From NCBI RefSeq assembly GCF_004959925.1, contig NZ_SPUW01000003.1, positions 62,001 to 126,000 of the forward strand: DNA of 64,000 bases. The letters are read 5' to 3'. The notes under the pieces were generated by a model. The model was not told the origin of the DNA, made no database searches, and was given only the letters and a program-made list of their open reading frames with translations. Positions 43,746 through 52,924 of this stretch are shown here, in pieces. The position numbers and the translations under genes are program-made. Source of the DNA: Pseudooceanicola onchidii. GTDB taxonomy: Bacteria > Pseudomonadota > Alphaproteobacteria > Rhodobacterales > Rhodobacteraceae. The stretch's first letter is position 1; each line of letters opens with the position of its first letter.

Positions 43746-45146
43746 ATGCTGAAATCCCTTTCCGGACGCTTCCTGATCCTCACGGTGCTCTTCGTGATGC
43801 TGGCCGAGGTGATGATCTTCGTGCCCTCGGTCGCGCGATTCCGGGAGGATTACCTGCTGTCGCGGCTGGAACGCGCGCAGATCGCATCGCTGGCCAAGCT
43901 GGCGGACGATGACATCGACGCCGATGTCGAAGAGGAGCTGTTGCGCAACGCCGAGGTCTACAACGTGGTGCTGCGGCGCGACGAGGCGCGGCAGCTGGTC
44001 CTCAATTCCCCGGTTCCCGGAGAGGTGTCGCATACCTATGACCTGCGCGCGCCCAGTCCCTGGGTGCTGATGCGCGATGCGCTGGCGCGGATGATCGACC
44101 CCGAACCGCGCATCATCCGGGTCTTCGGCAACCCGGTGCGCGAGGCCGGCCTGCTGATCGAGGTCACGATGCCGACGGATGACCTGCGTTCGGCGATGTT
44201 CGCCTATGGCTGGCGGGTGCTGTGGCTGTCGCTGGCGATTTCGATCATCACCTCGGTCCTGCTGTTTTTGGCCGTGCGGATGTTGCTGGTGCGGCCGATC
44301 AAGCATGTGATCGGGCAGATGCAAAGCTATGCGGCCGCCCCCGAAGACGCCCGCCGGATCATCGAGCCCTCGGCCGACATCACCGAACTGCGCGAGGCCG
44401 AACAGGCGCTGCGGTCGCTGGAAACCGAACTGACCGCGGCCCTGAAGCAGAAAGAGCGGCTGGCGCAGCTGGGGGGCGCCGTGGCCAAGATCAGCCACGA
44501 CCTGCGCAACATCCTGACCTCGGCCCAGCTGTTCACCGACCGGATCGAACAGTCCGAGGACCCGGCGGTTGTGCGGCTGGCCCCCAAGCTGGTGAATTCG
44601 ATCACGCGAGCGGTGAACCTGTGTGAAAGCACGCTGGCCTTCGGACGGGCCGAAGAACCCGCGCCGCGCCTGACGCTGGTGACCCTGGCCGAACTGGTGG
44701 GTGACGTGATCGACGGCGAACGGCTGGCCGTCGGCGAGGCGGATGTCAGTTTCTCGGAAGATATCCCGGCGACCCTGTCGCTGCGGGCGGATGCCGAACA
44801 GCTGCACCGCGTGTTGCTGAACCTCGTGCGGAACGCGCGGCAGGCGATCGTGGCGACCGGCAAACCCGGAGAGATCTCGGTCGCGGGGCAGGAAGACGAC
44901 GATCACTGGTGGATCGTGGTGACCGACACCGGGCCGGGACTGCCGCCCAAGGCGCAGCAGAACCTCTTCACGCCGTTCCAGGGCGGTGTGACCCGGGGCG
45001 GGGCAGGGCTGGGCCTGGCGATCTCGGCCGAATTGATCCGGGGCCATGGAGGCACGCTGACGCTTGAGAGCACCGGGCCCGAGGGGACGCGGTTTCGGAT
45101 CGACCTGCCGAAAAGCGTTGTTCGGCTGGACGACGCGGCGGAATGA
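43746..45146 (+). CDS. Orphan membrane sensor histidine kinase
   Basis: A 466-residue kinase: TM1 about residues 7-29, periplasmic domain about 30-155 with no known fold recognised, TM2 about 157-180, then a HAMP-like linker, dimerisation helix with ISHDLRN (H251), and ATPase boxes NLVRNARQAI (N), DTGPGLP (G1) and GGAGLGLAI (G2). No response regulator is adjacent. ATG 43746 is the first residue of TM1. It starts 19 bases after the flavoprotein gene and may be co-transcribed with it. Confidence 0.9.
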   Translation: MLKSLSGRFLILTVLFVMLAEVMIFVPSVARFREDYLLSRLERAQIASLAKLADDDIDADVEEELLRNAEVYNVVLRRDEARQLVLNSPVPGEVSHTYDLRAPSPWVLMRDALARMIDPEPRIIRVFGNPVREAGLLIEVTMPTDDLRSAMFAYGWRVLWLSLAISIITSVLLFLAVRMLLVRPIKHVIGQMQSYAAAPEDARRIIEPSADITELREAEQALRSLETELTAALKQKERLAQLGGAVAKISHDLRNILTSAQLFTDRIEQSEDPAVVRLAPKLVNSITRAVNLCESTLAFGRAEEPAPRLTLVTLAELVGDVIDGERLAVGEADVSFSEDIPATLSLRADAEQLHRVLLNLVRNARQAIVATGKPGEISVAGQEDDDHWWIVVTDTGPGLPPKAQQNLFTPFQGGVTRGGAGLGLAISAELIRGHGGTLTLESTGPEGTRFRIDLPKSVVRLDDAAE

Positions 45147-45168
45147 CAAAAAAGATGAAACTTTCCGC

Positions 45169-45196
45169 TTGAACTCTCTCGGGGCCACCGTTAGAT
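45169..45196 (+). promoter_or_regulatory. Promoter of tRNA-Arg
   Basis: TTGAAC (45169-45174), 16-bp spacer, TTAGAT (45191-45196), placing the start a few bases before the tRNA. Confidence 0.5.
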
Positions 45197-45207
45197 GCAC
45201 GCCCTAC

Positions 45208-45284
45208 GGACCGATAGCTCAGCTGGATAGAGTACTTGACTACGAATCAAGGGGTCGGGGGTTCGAATCCTCCTCGGTCCGCCA
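45208..45284 (+). tRNA. tRNA-Arg (anticodon ACG)
   Basis: A 77-base cloverleaf with encoded CCA. Acceptor stem GGACCGA / TCGGTCC, D arm GCTC...GAGT, anticodon stem CTTGA / TCAAG with loop CTACGAA (anticodon ACG, read as ICG after deamination), 5-base variable loop, T arm GGGGG-TTCGAAT-CCTCC. It reads CGU, CGC and CGA. No integrase or direct repeat lies beside it. The 202 bp after it hold no gene. Confidence 0.97.
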
Positions 45285-45486
45285 CCTTGATCTGAACTCC
45301 CCGAACATTTCAGTCACTTGCGCCTGACGCCTGCCGTGCGTCGTTGCGCGCAAAGTGCTTTGGTTTCCACATCTCTGCAGTTTGGACAGGGCGTCTGTGC
45401 ATTTGTGCGCCTGAACTGCCCGGTTTAGTTCTGGAAGCGCGGGGGACGGAACACTAGGTAAGGCTGCGCACAGAGAAGGAAGAGCC

Positions 45487-46416
45487 ATGGCACCGATCTT
45501 GCGGATCACGGACCTGAAAAAGACCTATGACGGAGGGTTCGAGGCGCTGAAAGGCGTGTCGCTGGACATCGAGGAAGGCGAGATCCTCGCGCTTCTCGGT
45601 CCGAACGGGGCGGGCAAGACCACCCTCATTTCAACTGTCTGCGGCATCACCGTTCCGACCAGCGGCACGGTCACCGTCGGCGGGCACGACATCATCACGG
45701 ATTACCGCGCCGCGCGCAGCCAGATCGGGCTGGTGCCGCAGGAAATCAACCTCGAACCGTTCGAGAAGGTCTGGAACACCGTGCGACTCACACGGGGGAT
45801 GTTCGGCAAGAAGCGTGACGACGCGCTGCTTGAGGATATCCTGCGCCGCTTGTCGCTATGGGACAAGAAAGACACCCGGATCAAGGAGCTGTCGGGCGGC
45901 ATGAAGCGCCGCGTTCTGATCGCCAAGGCGCTGAGCCACGAACCGCGCGTGCTGTTCCTGGACGAACCGACAGCCGGTGTCGACGTCGAGCTGCGCAAGG
46001 ACATGTGGGAGATCGTGGCCGAACTGAAAAAGCAGGGCGTCACCATCATCCTGACGACCCACTACATTGAGGAAGCCGAGGCGATTTCCGATCGGGTCGG
46101 GGTGATCAATGGCGGACAACTTCTTCTGGTAGAAGAGAAAAAGGCCCTGATGGAACGGATGGGCCAGAAGCAGCTGACGATCGAACTGCGCGAACCCCTG
46201 AGCGCCGTTCCCGAGGCCCTGGCCGAGTTCGATCTGGAGCTGGGCGAAGAGGGGCAGACGCTGACCTACAGCTATGACACCCGCAAGGAACGCACGGGGA
46301 TCACGACCCTGCTGTCGGCCCTGTCGGACAATGGCATCGTGCTGCGCGACCTGGTGACCCGCCAGTCGTCGCTGGAAGAAATTTTCGTGGGTCTGGTGAA
46401 GGAGGGCGCGGCATGA
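45487..46416 (+). CDS. ABC transporter ATP-binding protein (YadG/ABC-2 exporter type)
   Basis: A 309-residue ATPase: Walker [11 protein letters not shown]-loop LVPQEINL, signature [15 protein letters not shown], Walker [16 protein letters not shown]-loop [11 protein letters not shown]. The C-terminal 80 residues form the extra domain of DrrA/YadG-like proteins. It overlaps the permease gene by ATGA. The exported substrate is unknown. Confidence 0.93.
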   Translation: MAPILRITDLKKTYDGGFEALKGVSLDIEEGEILALLGPNGAGKTTLISTVCGITVPTSGTVTVGGHDIITDYRAARSQIGLVPQEINLEPFEKVWNTVRLTRGMFGKKRDDALLEDILRRLSLWDKKDTRIKELSGGMKRRVLIAKALSHEPRVLFLDEPTAGVDVELRKDMWEIVAELKKQGVTIILTTHYIEEAEAISDRVGVINGGQLLLVEEKKALMERMGQKQLTIELREPLSAVPEALAEFDLELGEEGQTLTYSYDTRKERTGITTLLSALSDNGIVLRDLVTRQSSLEEIFVGLVKEGAA

Positions 46417-47174
46417 ACTTCCGGGCAGTCTGGGCGATCTATCGCTATGAAATGACGCGGTTCTTCCGCACCTTGATGCAAAGCTTCATCTCTCCGGTCA
46501 TCTCGACGTCCCTGTATTTCGTGGTCTTCGGAACCGCCATCGGCAGCCGCATCCAGGAGGTCGAGGGGGTGAGCTATGGCGCCTTCATAGTTCCGGGCCT
46601 GATCATGCTGTCGGTGATCATGCAGTCGATCTCGAACGCGTCCTTCGGGATCTACTTTCCCAAGTTCATCGGCACGATCTACGAACTGCTTTCTGCGCCG
46701 ATCAACTTTCTGGAAATCGTTATCGGCTATGTCGGTGCTGCGGCGACGAAATCGCTGTTCATCGGCTTGGTGATCCTGGGCACGGCGTCGCTGTTCGTCG
46801 ACCTGACCATCGCGCATCCCTTTGCGATGATTGCCTTCCTGGTGCTGACCTGCGTGTCCTTCGCGCTCATGGGGTTCATCATCGGCATCTGGGCGGGGAA
46901 CTTCGAACAGCTGCAGCTGGTGCCGCTGCTGATCGTGACTCCGCTCGTCTTCCTCGGCGGGTCGTTCTATTCGATCTCGATGCTGCCGGACATCTGGCAG
47001 ACGATCACGCTGTTCAACCCGGTGGTCTACCTGATCTCGGGATTCCGTTGGGCGTTCTTCGACATGGCCGACGTGCCGATCGGCATCAGCCTGCTGGCCA
47101 TCGCGGCCTTCACGGGGCTGTGCCTGGCGATTGTCTGGTTGATCTTCCGCACCGGCTGGCGCATCCGCGCCTGA
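46413..47174 (+). CDS. ABC-2 type permease (YadH-like)
   Basis: A 253-residue six-helix ABC-2 membrane protein. [20 protein letters not shown] at the start and [20 protein letters not shown] followed by [14 protein letters not shown] are typical of YadH/DrrB. It dimerises and works with the upstream ATPase as an exporter. Confidence 0.92.
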   Translation: MNFRAVWAIYRYEMTRFFRTLMQSFISPVISTSLYFVVFGTAIGSRIQEVEGVSYGAFIVPGLIMLSVIMQSISNASFGIYFPKFIGTIYELLSAPINFLEIVIGYVGAAATKSLFIGLVILGTASLFVDLTIAHPFAMIAFLVLTCVSFALMGFIIGIWAGNFEQLQLVPLLIVTPLVFLGGSFYSISMLPDIWQTITLFNPVVYLISGFRWAFFDMADVPIGISLLAIAAFTGLCLAIVWLIFRTGWRIRA

Positions 47175-47219
47175 GCTTTGGGCGGGCCGCGTCCTGACGT
47201 GGGCCGAAGATCGGAATAA

Positions 47220-47251
47220 CACGGGCTCTCCGCCTTGTCGGAGGGCCCGTG
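47220..47251 (+). other. 13-bp stem-loop after the ABC permease
   Basis: CACGGGCTCTCCG (47220-47232), CCTTGT loop, CGGAGGGCCCGTG (47239-47251), one G-T pair. No T run. It overlaps a possible GTG start (47249), which favours the ATG at 47270 for the next gene. Confidence 0.65.
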
Positions 47252-47269
47252 CGCCTCTACATCGGCGGT

Positions 47270-48067
47270 ATGAACCTGATAGACCGCATCCGCAAACGCC
47301 CGCCCGTCGTGGCCGTCATTCGCCTGCAGGGCATGATCGCCTCGGGCCCGCGCGGCCCGCTGAGTGACGAGGGCCTCGCCCCGGTGATCGAAAAGGCCTT
47401 CCGCAAGGGGAAGCCGAAGGCGGTGGCGCTGGTCATCAACTCGCCGGGCGGATCGCCTGTGCAATCCTCCCTGATCGCCGCCCGCATCCGCCGTCTGGCG
47501 GACGAAAAGGGCGTGCCAGTCTTTGCCTTCGTCGAAGACGCGGCTGCCTCGGGCGGGTACTGGATCGCTTGCGCGGCGGACGAGATCTATGCTGACCGGA
47601 CCTCGATCGTCGGATCGATCGGGGTGATTTCGGCGGGTTTCGGGGCGCATGTCCTGCTGGCACGGCAGGGGGTAGAGCGGCGTGTTCACACCTCGGGAAA
47701 GTCCAAGTCGATGCTGGATCCGTTCCAGCCCGAGAAGGAAGAAGACGTCGCCAGACTCAAGGCCTTGCTGGAAGACATTCATGTCGCCTTCACCGATCAC
47801 GTCACATCACGGCGCGCCGGAAAACTGAAAGACGACGACGCGCTTTTCACCGGTGAGTTCTGGCTGGCCGGCAAGGCGCAGGAACTGGGGTTGATCGATG
47901 GCATCGCGCATCTCGTGCCCGAGATGAAGAAACGCTACGGCGACAAGGTCCGCTTTCGGCGCTATGGCCCCAAGCGGGGCTGGCTGTCGCGGTTCGGGGC
48001 ATCGATCGTGCAGGACGGCCTGGCCGGGATAGAAGAGAGAGCGGCCTTCGCCCGGTTGGGGCTCTGA
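47270..48067 (+). CDS. S49-family signal-peptide peptidase-like protease (SppA/SohB)
   Basis: About 265 residues. VVAVIRLQGMIASGP opens the crotonase-like fold, VINSPGGSPVQSS is the oxyanion region, and DAAASGGYWIACAADEI carries the nucleophile serine of S49 peptidases; GSIGVI follows. No clear signal peptide or TM helix is present, unlike SppA, so it may be a cytoplasmic or peripheral form. A GTG seven codons upstream is an alternative start. Confidence 0.85.
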   Translation: MNLIDRIRKRPPVVAVIRLQGMIASGPRGPLSDEGLAPVIEKAFRKGKPKAVALVINSPGGSPVQSSLIAARIRRLADEKGVPVFAFVEDAAASGGYWIACAADEIYADRTSIVGSIGVISAGFGAHVLLARQGVERRVHTSGKSKSMLDPFQPEKEEDVARLKALLEDIHVAFTDHVTSRRAGKLKDDDALFTGEFWLAGKAQELGLIDGIAHLVPEMKKRYGDKVRFRRYGPKRGWLSRFGASIVQDGLAGIEERAAFARLGL

Positions 48068-48068
48068 C

Positions 48069-48233
48069 GTGATCCTGAAGATCGTTGTCCTGTTCCTTGT
48101 CGCCATGGGTGTCATGGCGATGTTCGGTAAGCTGAAGCTGCCGGGCCACAAACGCCTTGCCTCGCGCAAATGTCCGCATTGCGGTCGCTACAAGATCGGC
48201 AAGGGCCCGTGCCCCTGCAGGAGAGTCAAATGA
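48069..48233 (+). CDS. 54-residue membrane-anchored zinc-ribbon peptide (GTG start)
   Basis: Starts with GTG at 48069. Residues 1-19 form one hydrophobic helix (VILKIVVLFLVAMGVMAMFG), followed by a basic KLKLPGHKRLASRK and the ribbon CPHCGRYKIGKGPCPC (C35, C38, C48, C50), suited to bind one zinc. It begins 1 base after the S49 peptidase stop and its TGA overlaps the antiporter start (ATGA at 48230-48233), so it is almost certainly translated. Function unknown. Confidence 0.75.
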   Translation: MILKIVVLFLVAMGVMAMFGKLKLPGHKRLASRKCPHCGRYKIGKGPCPCRRVK

Positions 48234-49180
48234 TCCTACCCTGGGTGCTGACCTGCGTCGGCCTGACCATCCTGGTCCTCGCGGGCGATGCGCTTGTGCG
48301 CGGTGCGGTGAACCTGTCGCTGCGCGTCGGCATCCCTGCGTTGATCGTCAGCCTGACCATCGTCGCCTTCGGGACATCCGCGCCGGAACTGCTGATCGGG
48401 ATCAGCGCCGTCCACGAAGGCAAGCCGGGTCTGGCCCTGGGCAACGTGGTCGGGTCGAACATTGCCAACGTGTTGCTTGTGCTGGGTCTTCCCGCGCTTT
48501 TGTCGAAGATGCACACCAGTCGTTACGACACCCGGCGCAGCTATCTGATGATGGTGGCGGCGACGATCGGGTTCACGGCTCTGGCGTTCCTCGGCACGCT
48601 CACCTGGGTCACGGGCCTGCTGCTTCTGGCGGCGCTGGCGGCGGTGCTGTGGGATCAGTTCCGCGCCGCGCGGGCCCATGTTGCCCGGACCCGGACCGAA
48701 GAGCTTTCGGATCTTGACGGGGCCGATCCCGACATGCCGTGGTGGAAGATTGCGCTGTTCCTGGCGATTGGTCTGGCGGGCCTGCCGCTTGGCGCCGACC
48801 TGCTGGTCGAAAACGCGTCGATCATCGCCCGGGACTTCGGCGTGTCGGATGCGGTCATCGGCCTGACACTGGTGGCCGTCGGCACGTCGCTTCCCGAACT
48901 TGCGACGACCGTGATGGCGGCGCTGCGACAGCAGGCCGACGTGGCGCTTGGCAACGTGATCGGGTCGAACATCTTCAACCTGCTGGGAATTCTGGGTCTC
49001 ACCACGCTTTTCGGGTCGATCCCCGTCGAGGCCGAGTTCCTGCAGTTCGACCTCTGGGTGATGATCGCCTCGGCCTTCGTGCTGGCGCCTTTCGTGCTGA
49101 TGAAGCGCGACCTGGGGCGCAGGTGGGGCGCCGTGCTGACCGCGCTATATGCGACCTATGTCGTCGCCGTGTTGCAGTAA
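48230..49180 (+). CDS. Calcium/sodium antiporter, CaCA family (YrbG-like)
   Basis: A 316-residue membrane protein with two homologous five-helix halves. The alpha repeats are VAFGTSAPELLIGISA (first half) and VAVGTSLPELATTVMAAL (second half), each with GNVIGSNI/GNVVGSNI nearby, the cation-binding signature of sodium/calcium exchangers. ATG 48230 is chosen because the first alpha-half helix begins there and it overlaps the zinc-ribbon stop. Confidence 0.93.
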   Translation: MILPWVLTCVGLTILVLAGDALVRGAVNLSLRVGIPALIVSLTIVAFGTSAPELLIGISAVHEGKPGLALGNVVGSNIANVLLVLGLPALLSKMHTSRYDTRRSYLMMVAATIGFTALAFLGTLTWVTGLLLLAALAAVLWDQFRAARAHVARTRTEELSDLDGADPDMPWWKIALFLAIGLAGLPLGADLLVENASIIARDFGVSDAVIGLTLVAVGTSLPELATTVMAALRQQADVALGNVIGSNIFNLLGILGLTTLFGSIPVEAEFLQFDLWVMIASAFVLAPFVLMKRDLGRRWGAVLTALYATYVVAVLQ

Positions 49181-49189
49181 GAGGCCCCA

Positions 49190-49984
49190 ATGACCCAGTC
49201 CCCGCATCCCCGTGCCCTCGTCACCGGCGCCGGTGTCCGCATCGGCCGTGCCATCGCTCTGGATCTGGGGCAGGCCGGGTTCGACGTGGCGGTGCATTAT
49301 GGCCGGTCCGCAGATGCCGCAGATGAGGTCGTCGGACTGCTGCGCGACATGGGGCGCCAGGCGGTGGCGGTCCGGGCCGATCTGACGCAGGAAGCCGAGG
49401 TCGGCGGCCTGGTCGCCGCGGCCGCGCAGGGTCTTGGCGGCCCGTTGACCTGCCTTGTGAACAACGCGTCGGTCTTTGAACGTGATACAATTCAGGATGC
49501 GACCCGCGCCAGTTGGGACAAGCACATGGAGGCCAATCTTCGCGCGCCGTTCCGCCTGATCCAGGATTTTGCCGGCCAATGCCCCGCGCCCCTGCGGGAC
49601 GGGACCGGCGAACCGGTGGCGGCAGGATCCGTGGTCAACCTGATCGACCAGCGCGTGCGCAAGCTGACGCCCGACTTCATGAGCTATACCCTGTCGCGCG
49701 CGGCCCTCTGGACGCTGACGCAGACGGCGGCGCAGGCCCTGGCGCCGAGGATCCGGGTCAACGCGGTCGGGCCGGGGCCGACCCTGCGCAACACCGGGCA
49801 AAGCGAACAGCAGTTCGCCGACCAGCGCGCCGCGACGATCCTTGAACGGGGAAGCGACCCCCAGGACATCGTCGCCGCCGTGCGCTATCTGACCGGGGCA
49901 AAGGCCGTGACGGGGCAATTCCTGTGCGTGGACGGGGGGCAGCACCTGGGGTGGGAAACCCCCGACGTGGTCGGGCTCGAGTGA
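49190..49984 (+). CDS. Pteridine-reductase-like short-chain dehydrogenase with Lys-to-Arg change
   Basis: A 264-residue SDR. The cofactor loop TGAGVRIGRAIALDL and VHYGRSADAADEV match PTR1/FolM (TGxxxRxG and HYxRS are NADPH-pteridine family features). The active site reads NLIDQRV, with Asp where most SDRs have Ser (as in PTR1), and SYTLSRAAL: the catalytic Tyr is kept but the Lys four residues on is Arg. VNAVGPGPTL follows. It could reduce dihydromonapterin or a related pterin, or be impaired. It lies 9 bases after the antiporter gene. Confidence 0.85.
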   Translation: MTQSPHPRALVTGAGVRIGRAIALDLGQAGFDVAVHYGRSADAADEVVGLLRDMGRQAVAVRADLTQEAEVGGLVAAAAQGLGGPLTCLVNNASVFERDTIQDATRASWDKHMEANLRAPFRLIQDFAGQCPAPLRDGTGEPVAAGSVVNLIDQRVRKLTPDFMSYTLSRAALWTLTQTAAQALAPRIRVNAVGPGPTLRNTGQSEQQFADQRAATILERGSDPQDIVAAVRYLTGAKAVTGQFLCVDGGQHLGWETPDVVGLE

Positions 49985-50283
49985 TCCCTACGTCACCTGC
50001 AAGAAAAGTTGTGCACCCCGTATATTTGATGTCACGAAACGGTTACCAAAACGTTAAAGATATCAATAGTTTGCTGCGCCAACAAAATAATATTGCGTCA
50101 TATCAATGGCTTGCGATAAAGCCTAAAAAATAGGCAATGCAGCCAAGGGCCCAAGGAACAAGGGATTTTTCTTAATGGAAAAGAATTGCTCCCAGAGTTA
50201 TCCACAAGTTCCGTGGACAGCTTTCCTCTTGTCCAACCGATCAGGAATTTGCAGCGACGCACCGAATCGTCGGACCATATATC
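49985..50283. other. A+T-rich 299-bp spacer before uvrC, with a DnaA-box-like site
   Basis: No gene seen. Composition from about 50010 to 50180 is strikingly A+T-rich compared with the surroundings. It contains TTATCCACA (50198-50206), a perfect DnaA-box consensus, and a small palindrome GCCTA-AAAAA-TAGGC (50121-50135). It presumably carries the uvrC promoter, but I could not fix -35/-10 boxes. Confidence 0.45.
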
Positions 50284-52149
50284 ATGACCCAAGGTAAAGG
50301 GGCCCCGGCGACCGGGCACGCACTGATTCACTCGCTTCTGTCGACGCTTGATTCGTCGCCGGGCGTGTACCGCATGCTCGATGCGGACAGCCGCGTTCTC
50401 TACGTCGGCAAGGCGCGCAACCTGAAGGCGCGGGTGTCGAATTACGCGCGCCCCTCGGGCCATTCGGGCCGGATTGCCCGGATGATCCGGGAAACCGCGT
50501 CGATGATGTTCCTGACCACGCGGACGGAAACCGAAGCGCTGCTGCTGGAACAGAACCTGATCAAGCAGTTGAAACCGCGCTACAACGTGCTGCTGCGTGA
50601 CGACAAGAGCTTTCCGAACATCCTGGTCACCAAGGACCACGACTTTCCGCAGATCCTCAAGCATCGTGGGGCCAAGAAGCGCAAGGGGGCCTATTATGGC
50701 CCCTTCGCCGGGGCAGGGGCCGTGAACCGCACGCTGAACCAGCTGCAGCGGGTCTTCCTGCTGCGCAACTGTTCGGATTCGATGTTCTCGACCCGCACCC
50801 GGCCCTGCCTGCTGCACCAGATCAAACGCTGTTCGGCCCCCTGCACCGGAGAGATCAGCAAGGCCGATTACGCGGCCTCTGTCGCGGATGCCGAACGCTT
50901 CCTGCAGGGACGGTCCACCCAGGTGCAGGAAAAGTTGAAGGCCGAGATGGCAGAGGCGTCGGACGCGATGGAGTTTGAACGTGCCGCCGCCCTGCGCGAC
51001 CGGATCAAGGCGCTGACCAACGTGCAATCCAGCCAGGGCGTGAACCCGCGCGCCACGCCCGAGGCCGACGTGATCGCCCTGCATATGGAAGGCGGGCAGG
51101 CCTGCGTGCAGGTCTTTTTCATCCGGGCCAACCAGAACTGGGGGAACCGCGATTTCTATCCTCGCGTCGGGGCTGATGTTGACGAGGCCGAGGTGCTGGA
51201 GGCCTTCCTGGGCCAGTTCTACGATACCAAGGATCCGGCGCGTCTGATCCTGCTGTCCCATCCGATCGAAAACTCTGACCTGATGGAAGAGGCGCTGTGC
51301 GAGAAACTGGGCCGCAAGGTCGAGATTTCCGTGCCGCAGCGGGGTGAAAAGGCCGAGCTGATCGAAAACGCGGCCCGCAATGCCCGTGAAAGCCTGGCGC
51401 GGAAGATGTCGGAAAGCGCGACGCAGGCGAAACTGCTGGCAGGCGTGGCAGAGGCCTTTGGCCTCGACACCCCGCCGCAGCGGATCGAGGTCTACGACAA
51501 CTCGCATATCATGGGGACCAATGCGGTCGGCGGCATGATCGTCGCCGGGCCCGAGGGATTCCTGAAGTCACAATACCGCAAGTTCAACATCAAGGGCGAA
51601 GACCTCACCCCCGGCGATGACTTTGGCATGATGAAAGAGGTGCTGACCCGCCGTCTGACCCGCCTGCTGAAGGAAGACCCCGACCGCGCCAATGGCCTCT
51701 GGCCCGATCTTCTGCTGATCGACGGCGGGGCAGGGCAGGTGTCGGCGGTGCAGGAGATCCTGGAAAAGCTGGGCGTGCCGGACCTGCCGATGGTCGGTGT
51801 CGCCAAGGGCGTCGACCGCGATCACGGGAAAGAGGAATTCCACCGCCCCGGCCAGCGGCCCTTCGCGCTGCGCATGAACGACCCGGTGCTGTATTTCGTT
51901 CAACGGCTGCGCGACGAGGCACACCGCTTTGCCATCGGCACGCACCGGGCGAAACGGGCCAAGGCGGTCTCGGCCACGCCGCTGGACGAAATCCCCGGCG
52001 TCGGCGCGACCCGCAAACGCGCGCTGCTGACCCACTTCGGATCGGCCAAGGCGGTGAGCCGCGCGGGACTTGCGGACCTCAAGGCGGTCGATGGCATCTC
52101 GGACGCCATGGCGGAAACCATCTATGCGCATTTCCACGACAAGGGCTGA
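50284..52149 (+). CDS. uvrC: Excinuclease ABC subunit C
   Basis: A 621-residue repair nuclease that cuts on both sides of damage after UvrAB loading. N-terminal GIY-YIG domain ([27 protein letters not shown] in pieces: GVYRML, LYVGKA), UVR motif ([16 protein letters not shown], about 220-240), RNase-H-like domain ([26 protein letters not shown]), and C-terminal helix-hairpin-helix pair ([13 protein letters not shown]). A dispersed repeat follows 11 bases after its stop. Confidence 0.97.
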   Translation: MTQGKGAPATGHALIHSLLSTLDSSPGVYRMLDADSRVLYVGKARNLKARVSNYARPSGHSGRIARMIRETASMMFLTTRTETEALLLEQNLIKQLKPRYNVLLRDDKSFPNILVTKDHDFPQILKHRGAKKRKGAYYGPFAGAGAVNRTLNQLQRVFLLRNCSDSMFSTRTRPCLLHQIKRCSAPCTGEISKADYAASVADAERFLQGRSTQVQEKLKAEMAEASDAMEFERAAALRDRIKALTNVQSSQGVNPRATPEADVIALHMEGGQACVQVFFIRANQNWGNRDFYPRVGADVDEAEVLEAFLGQFYDTKDPARLILLSHPIENSDLMEEALCEKLGRKVEISVPQRGEKAELIENAARNARESLARKMSESATQAKLLAGVAEAFGLDTPPQRIEVYDNSHIMGTNAVGGMIVAGPEGFLKSQYRKFNIKGEDLTPGDDFGMMKEVLTRRLTRLLKEDPDRANGLWPDLLLIDGGAGQVSAVQEILEKLGVPDLPMVGVAKGVDRDHGKEEFHRPGQRPFALRMNDPVLYFVQRLRDEAHRFAIGTHRAKRAKAVSATPLDEIPGVGATRKRALLTHFGSAKAVSRAGLADLKAVDGISDAMAETIYAHFHDKG

Positions 52150-52160
52150 CCGGCCCCGGC

Positions 52161-52213
52161 TTCACCTTCCCGAAATACTCCGGGGGAGTCCGAAGGACGG
52201 GGGCAGCGCCCCC
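52161..52213. repeat. Dispersed TTCACCTTCCCGAAA repeat, copy B
   Basis: A 53-bp element starting TTCACCTTCCCGAAATACTC and ending GGGGGC-AGC-GCCCCC. It is nearly identical to 19855-19908 and, like it, begins within 12 bases of a stop codon (uvrC). Confidence 0.8.
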
Positions 52214-52261
52214 TACCAACGGTCTCTTCCCTCCTGCCGCCGGGCGGGCTAGGTAGGACGT

Positions 52262-52924
52262 ATGAAGATGACTGTCCCCAACATCCTTACACTCTTCCGG
52301 CTTTTGGCCGCGCCTGGTGTCGTTCTGGCCTTCGTCCTGGTCCCGCGTCCCTATGCGGATTGGCTGGCCTTTACCCTGTTCGTGGGGGCGTCTCTTACCG
52401 ACTACCTCGACGGCTATCTGGCCCGCAAATGGGACCAGATCAGCCGCATCGGGACCATGTTGGACCCGATTGCCGACAAGGCGATGGTGATGATCGCGCT
52501 GCTGGCACTGGCCGTCTGGTCTCCGCTGGCGCATTGGGCCGTGATCCCCGGCGCGATCATCCTCTTCCGCGAGGTCTTCGTGTCCGGTCTGCGGGAATTC
52601 CTGGGCAATGTCGCGGGCACGCTCAAGGTCACCAAGCTGGCCAAGTGGAAGACGGCCGTGCAGATGGTGGCCATTGCCCTGCTGCTGGCGCAGGGGGCTT
52701 TCAATTCGAACCTTGGCATGGCGGTTTTCGGCATGGACGGGGAAACGATCTCGGCCATCCTCGACGGGCGGGAAGAGGACCCGCTGGATATCCGCGGCAA
52801 GGTCTTCCGCGCCGAATGGGGCGGTGTTGTGGGCATCACGCTTCTGTGGGTCGCGGCCGTGCTGACCGGGATCACGGGCTGGGATTACTTTGCCAAGGCG
52901 CGTGCACATCTGGGGGAAAGCTGA
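52262..52924 (+). CDS. pgsA: CDP-diacylglycerol-glycerol-3-phosphate 3-phosphatidyltransferase
   Basis: A 220-residue membrane enzyme committing CDP-diacylglycerol to phosphatidylglycerol. The catalytic CDP-alcohol motif is complete: DYLDGYLARKWDQISRIGTMLDPIADK in pieces DGYLAR, GTMLD and PIADK. NILTLFRLLAAPGV opens the first helix. Its stop shares an A with the moaD start (TGATG). Confidence 0.94.
   Translation: MKMTVPNILTLFRLLAAPGVVLAFVLVPRPYADWLAFTLFVGASLTDYLDGYLARKWDQISRIGTMLDPIADKAMVMIALLALAVWSPLAHWAVIPGAIILFREVFVSGLREFLGNVAGTLKVTKLAKWKTAVQMVAIALLLAQGAFNSNLGMAVFGMDGETISAILDGREEDPLDIRGKVFRAEWGGVVGITLLWVAAVLTGITGWDYFAKARAHLGES

Noticed and set aside
45208-45284. tRNA-Arg as an integration site for a mobile element
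   Set aside because: No integrase, no direct repeat of the tRNA 3' end and no foreign genes next to it.
45064-45327. An 87-residue open frame over the tRNA
   Set aside because: The peptide text (PYGPIAQLDRVLDYE, RGRGFESSS) is the usual translation artefact of a tRNA gene.
50198-50206. Replication origin at the A+T-rich spacer
   Set aside because: Only one DnaA box was seen and no dnaA, parAB or hemE neighbours that mark alphaproteobacterial origins.
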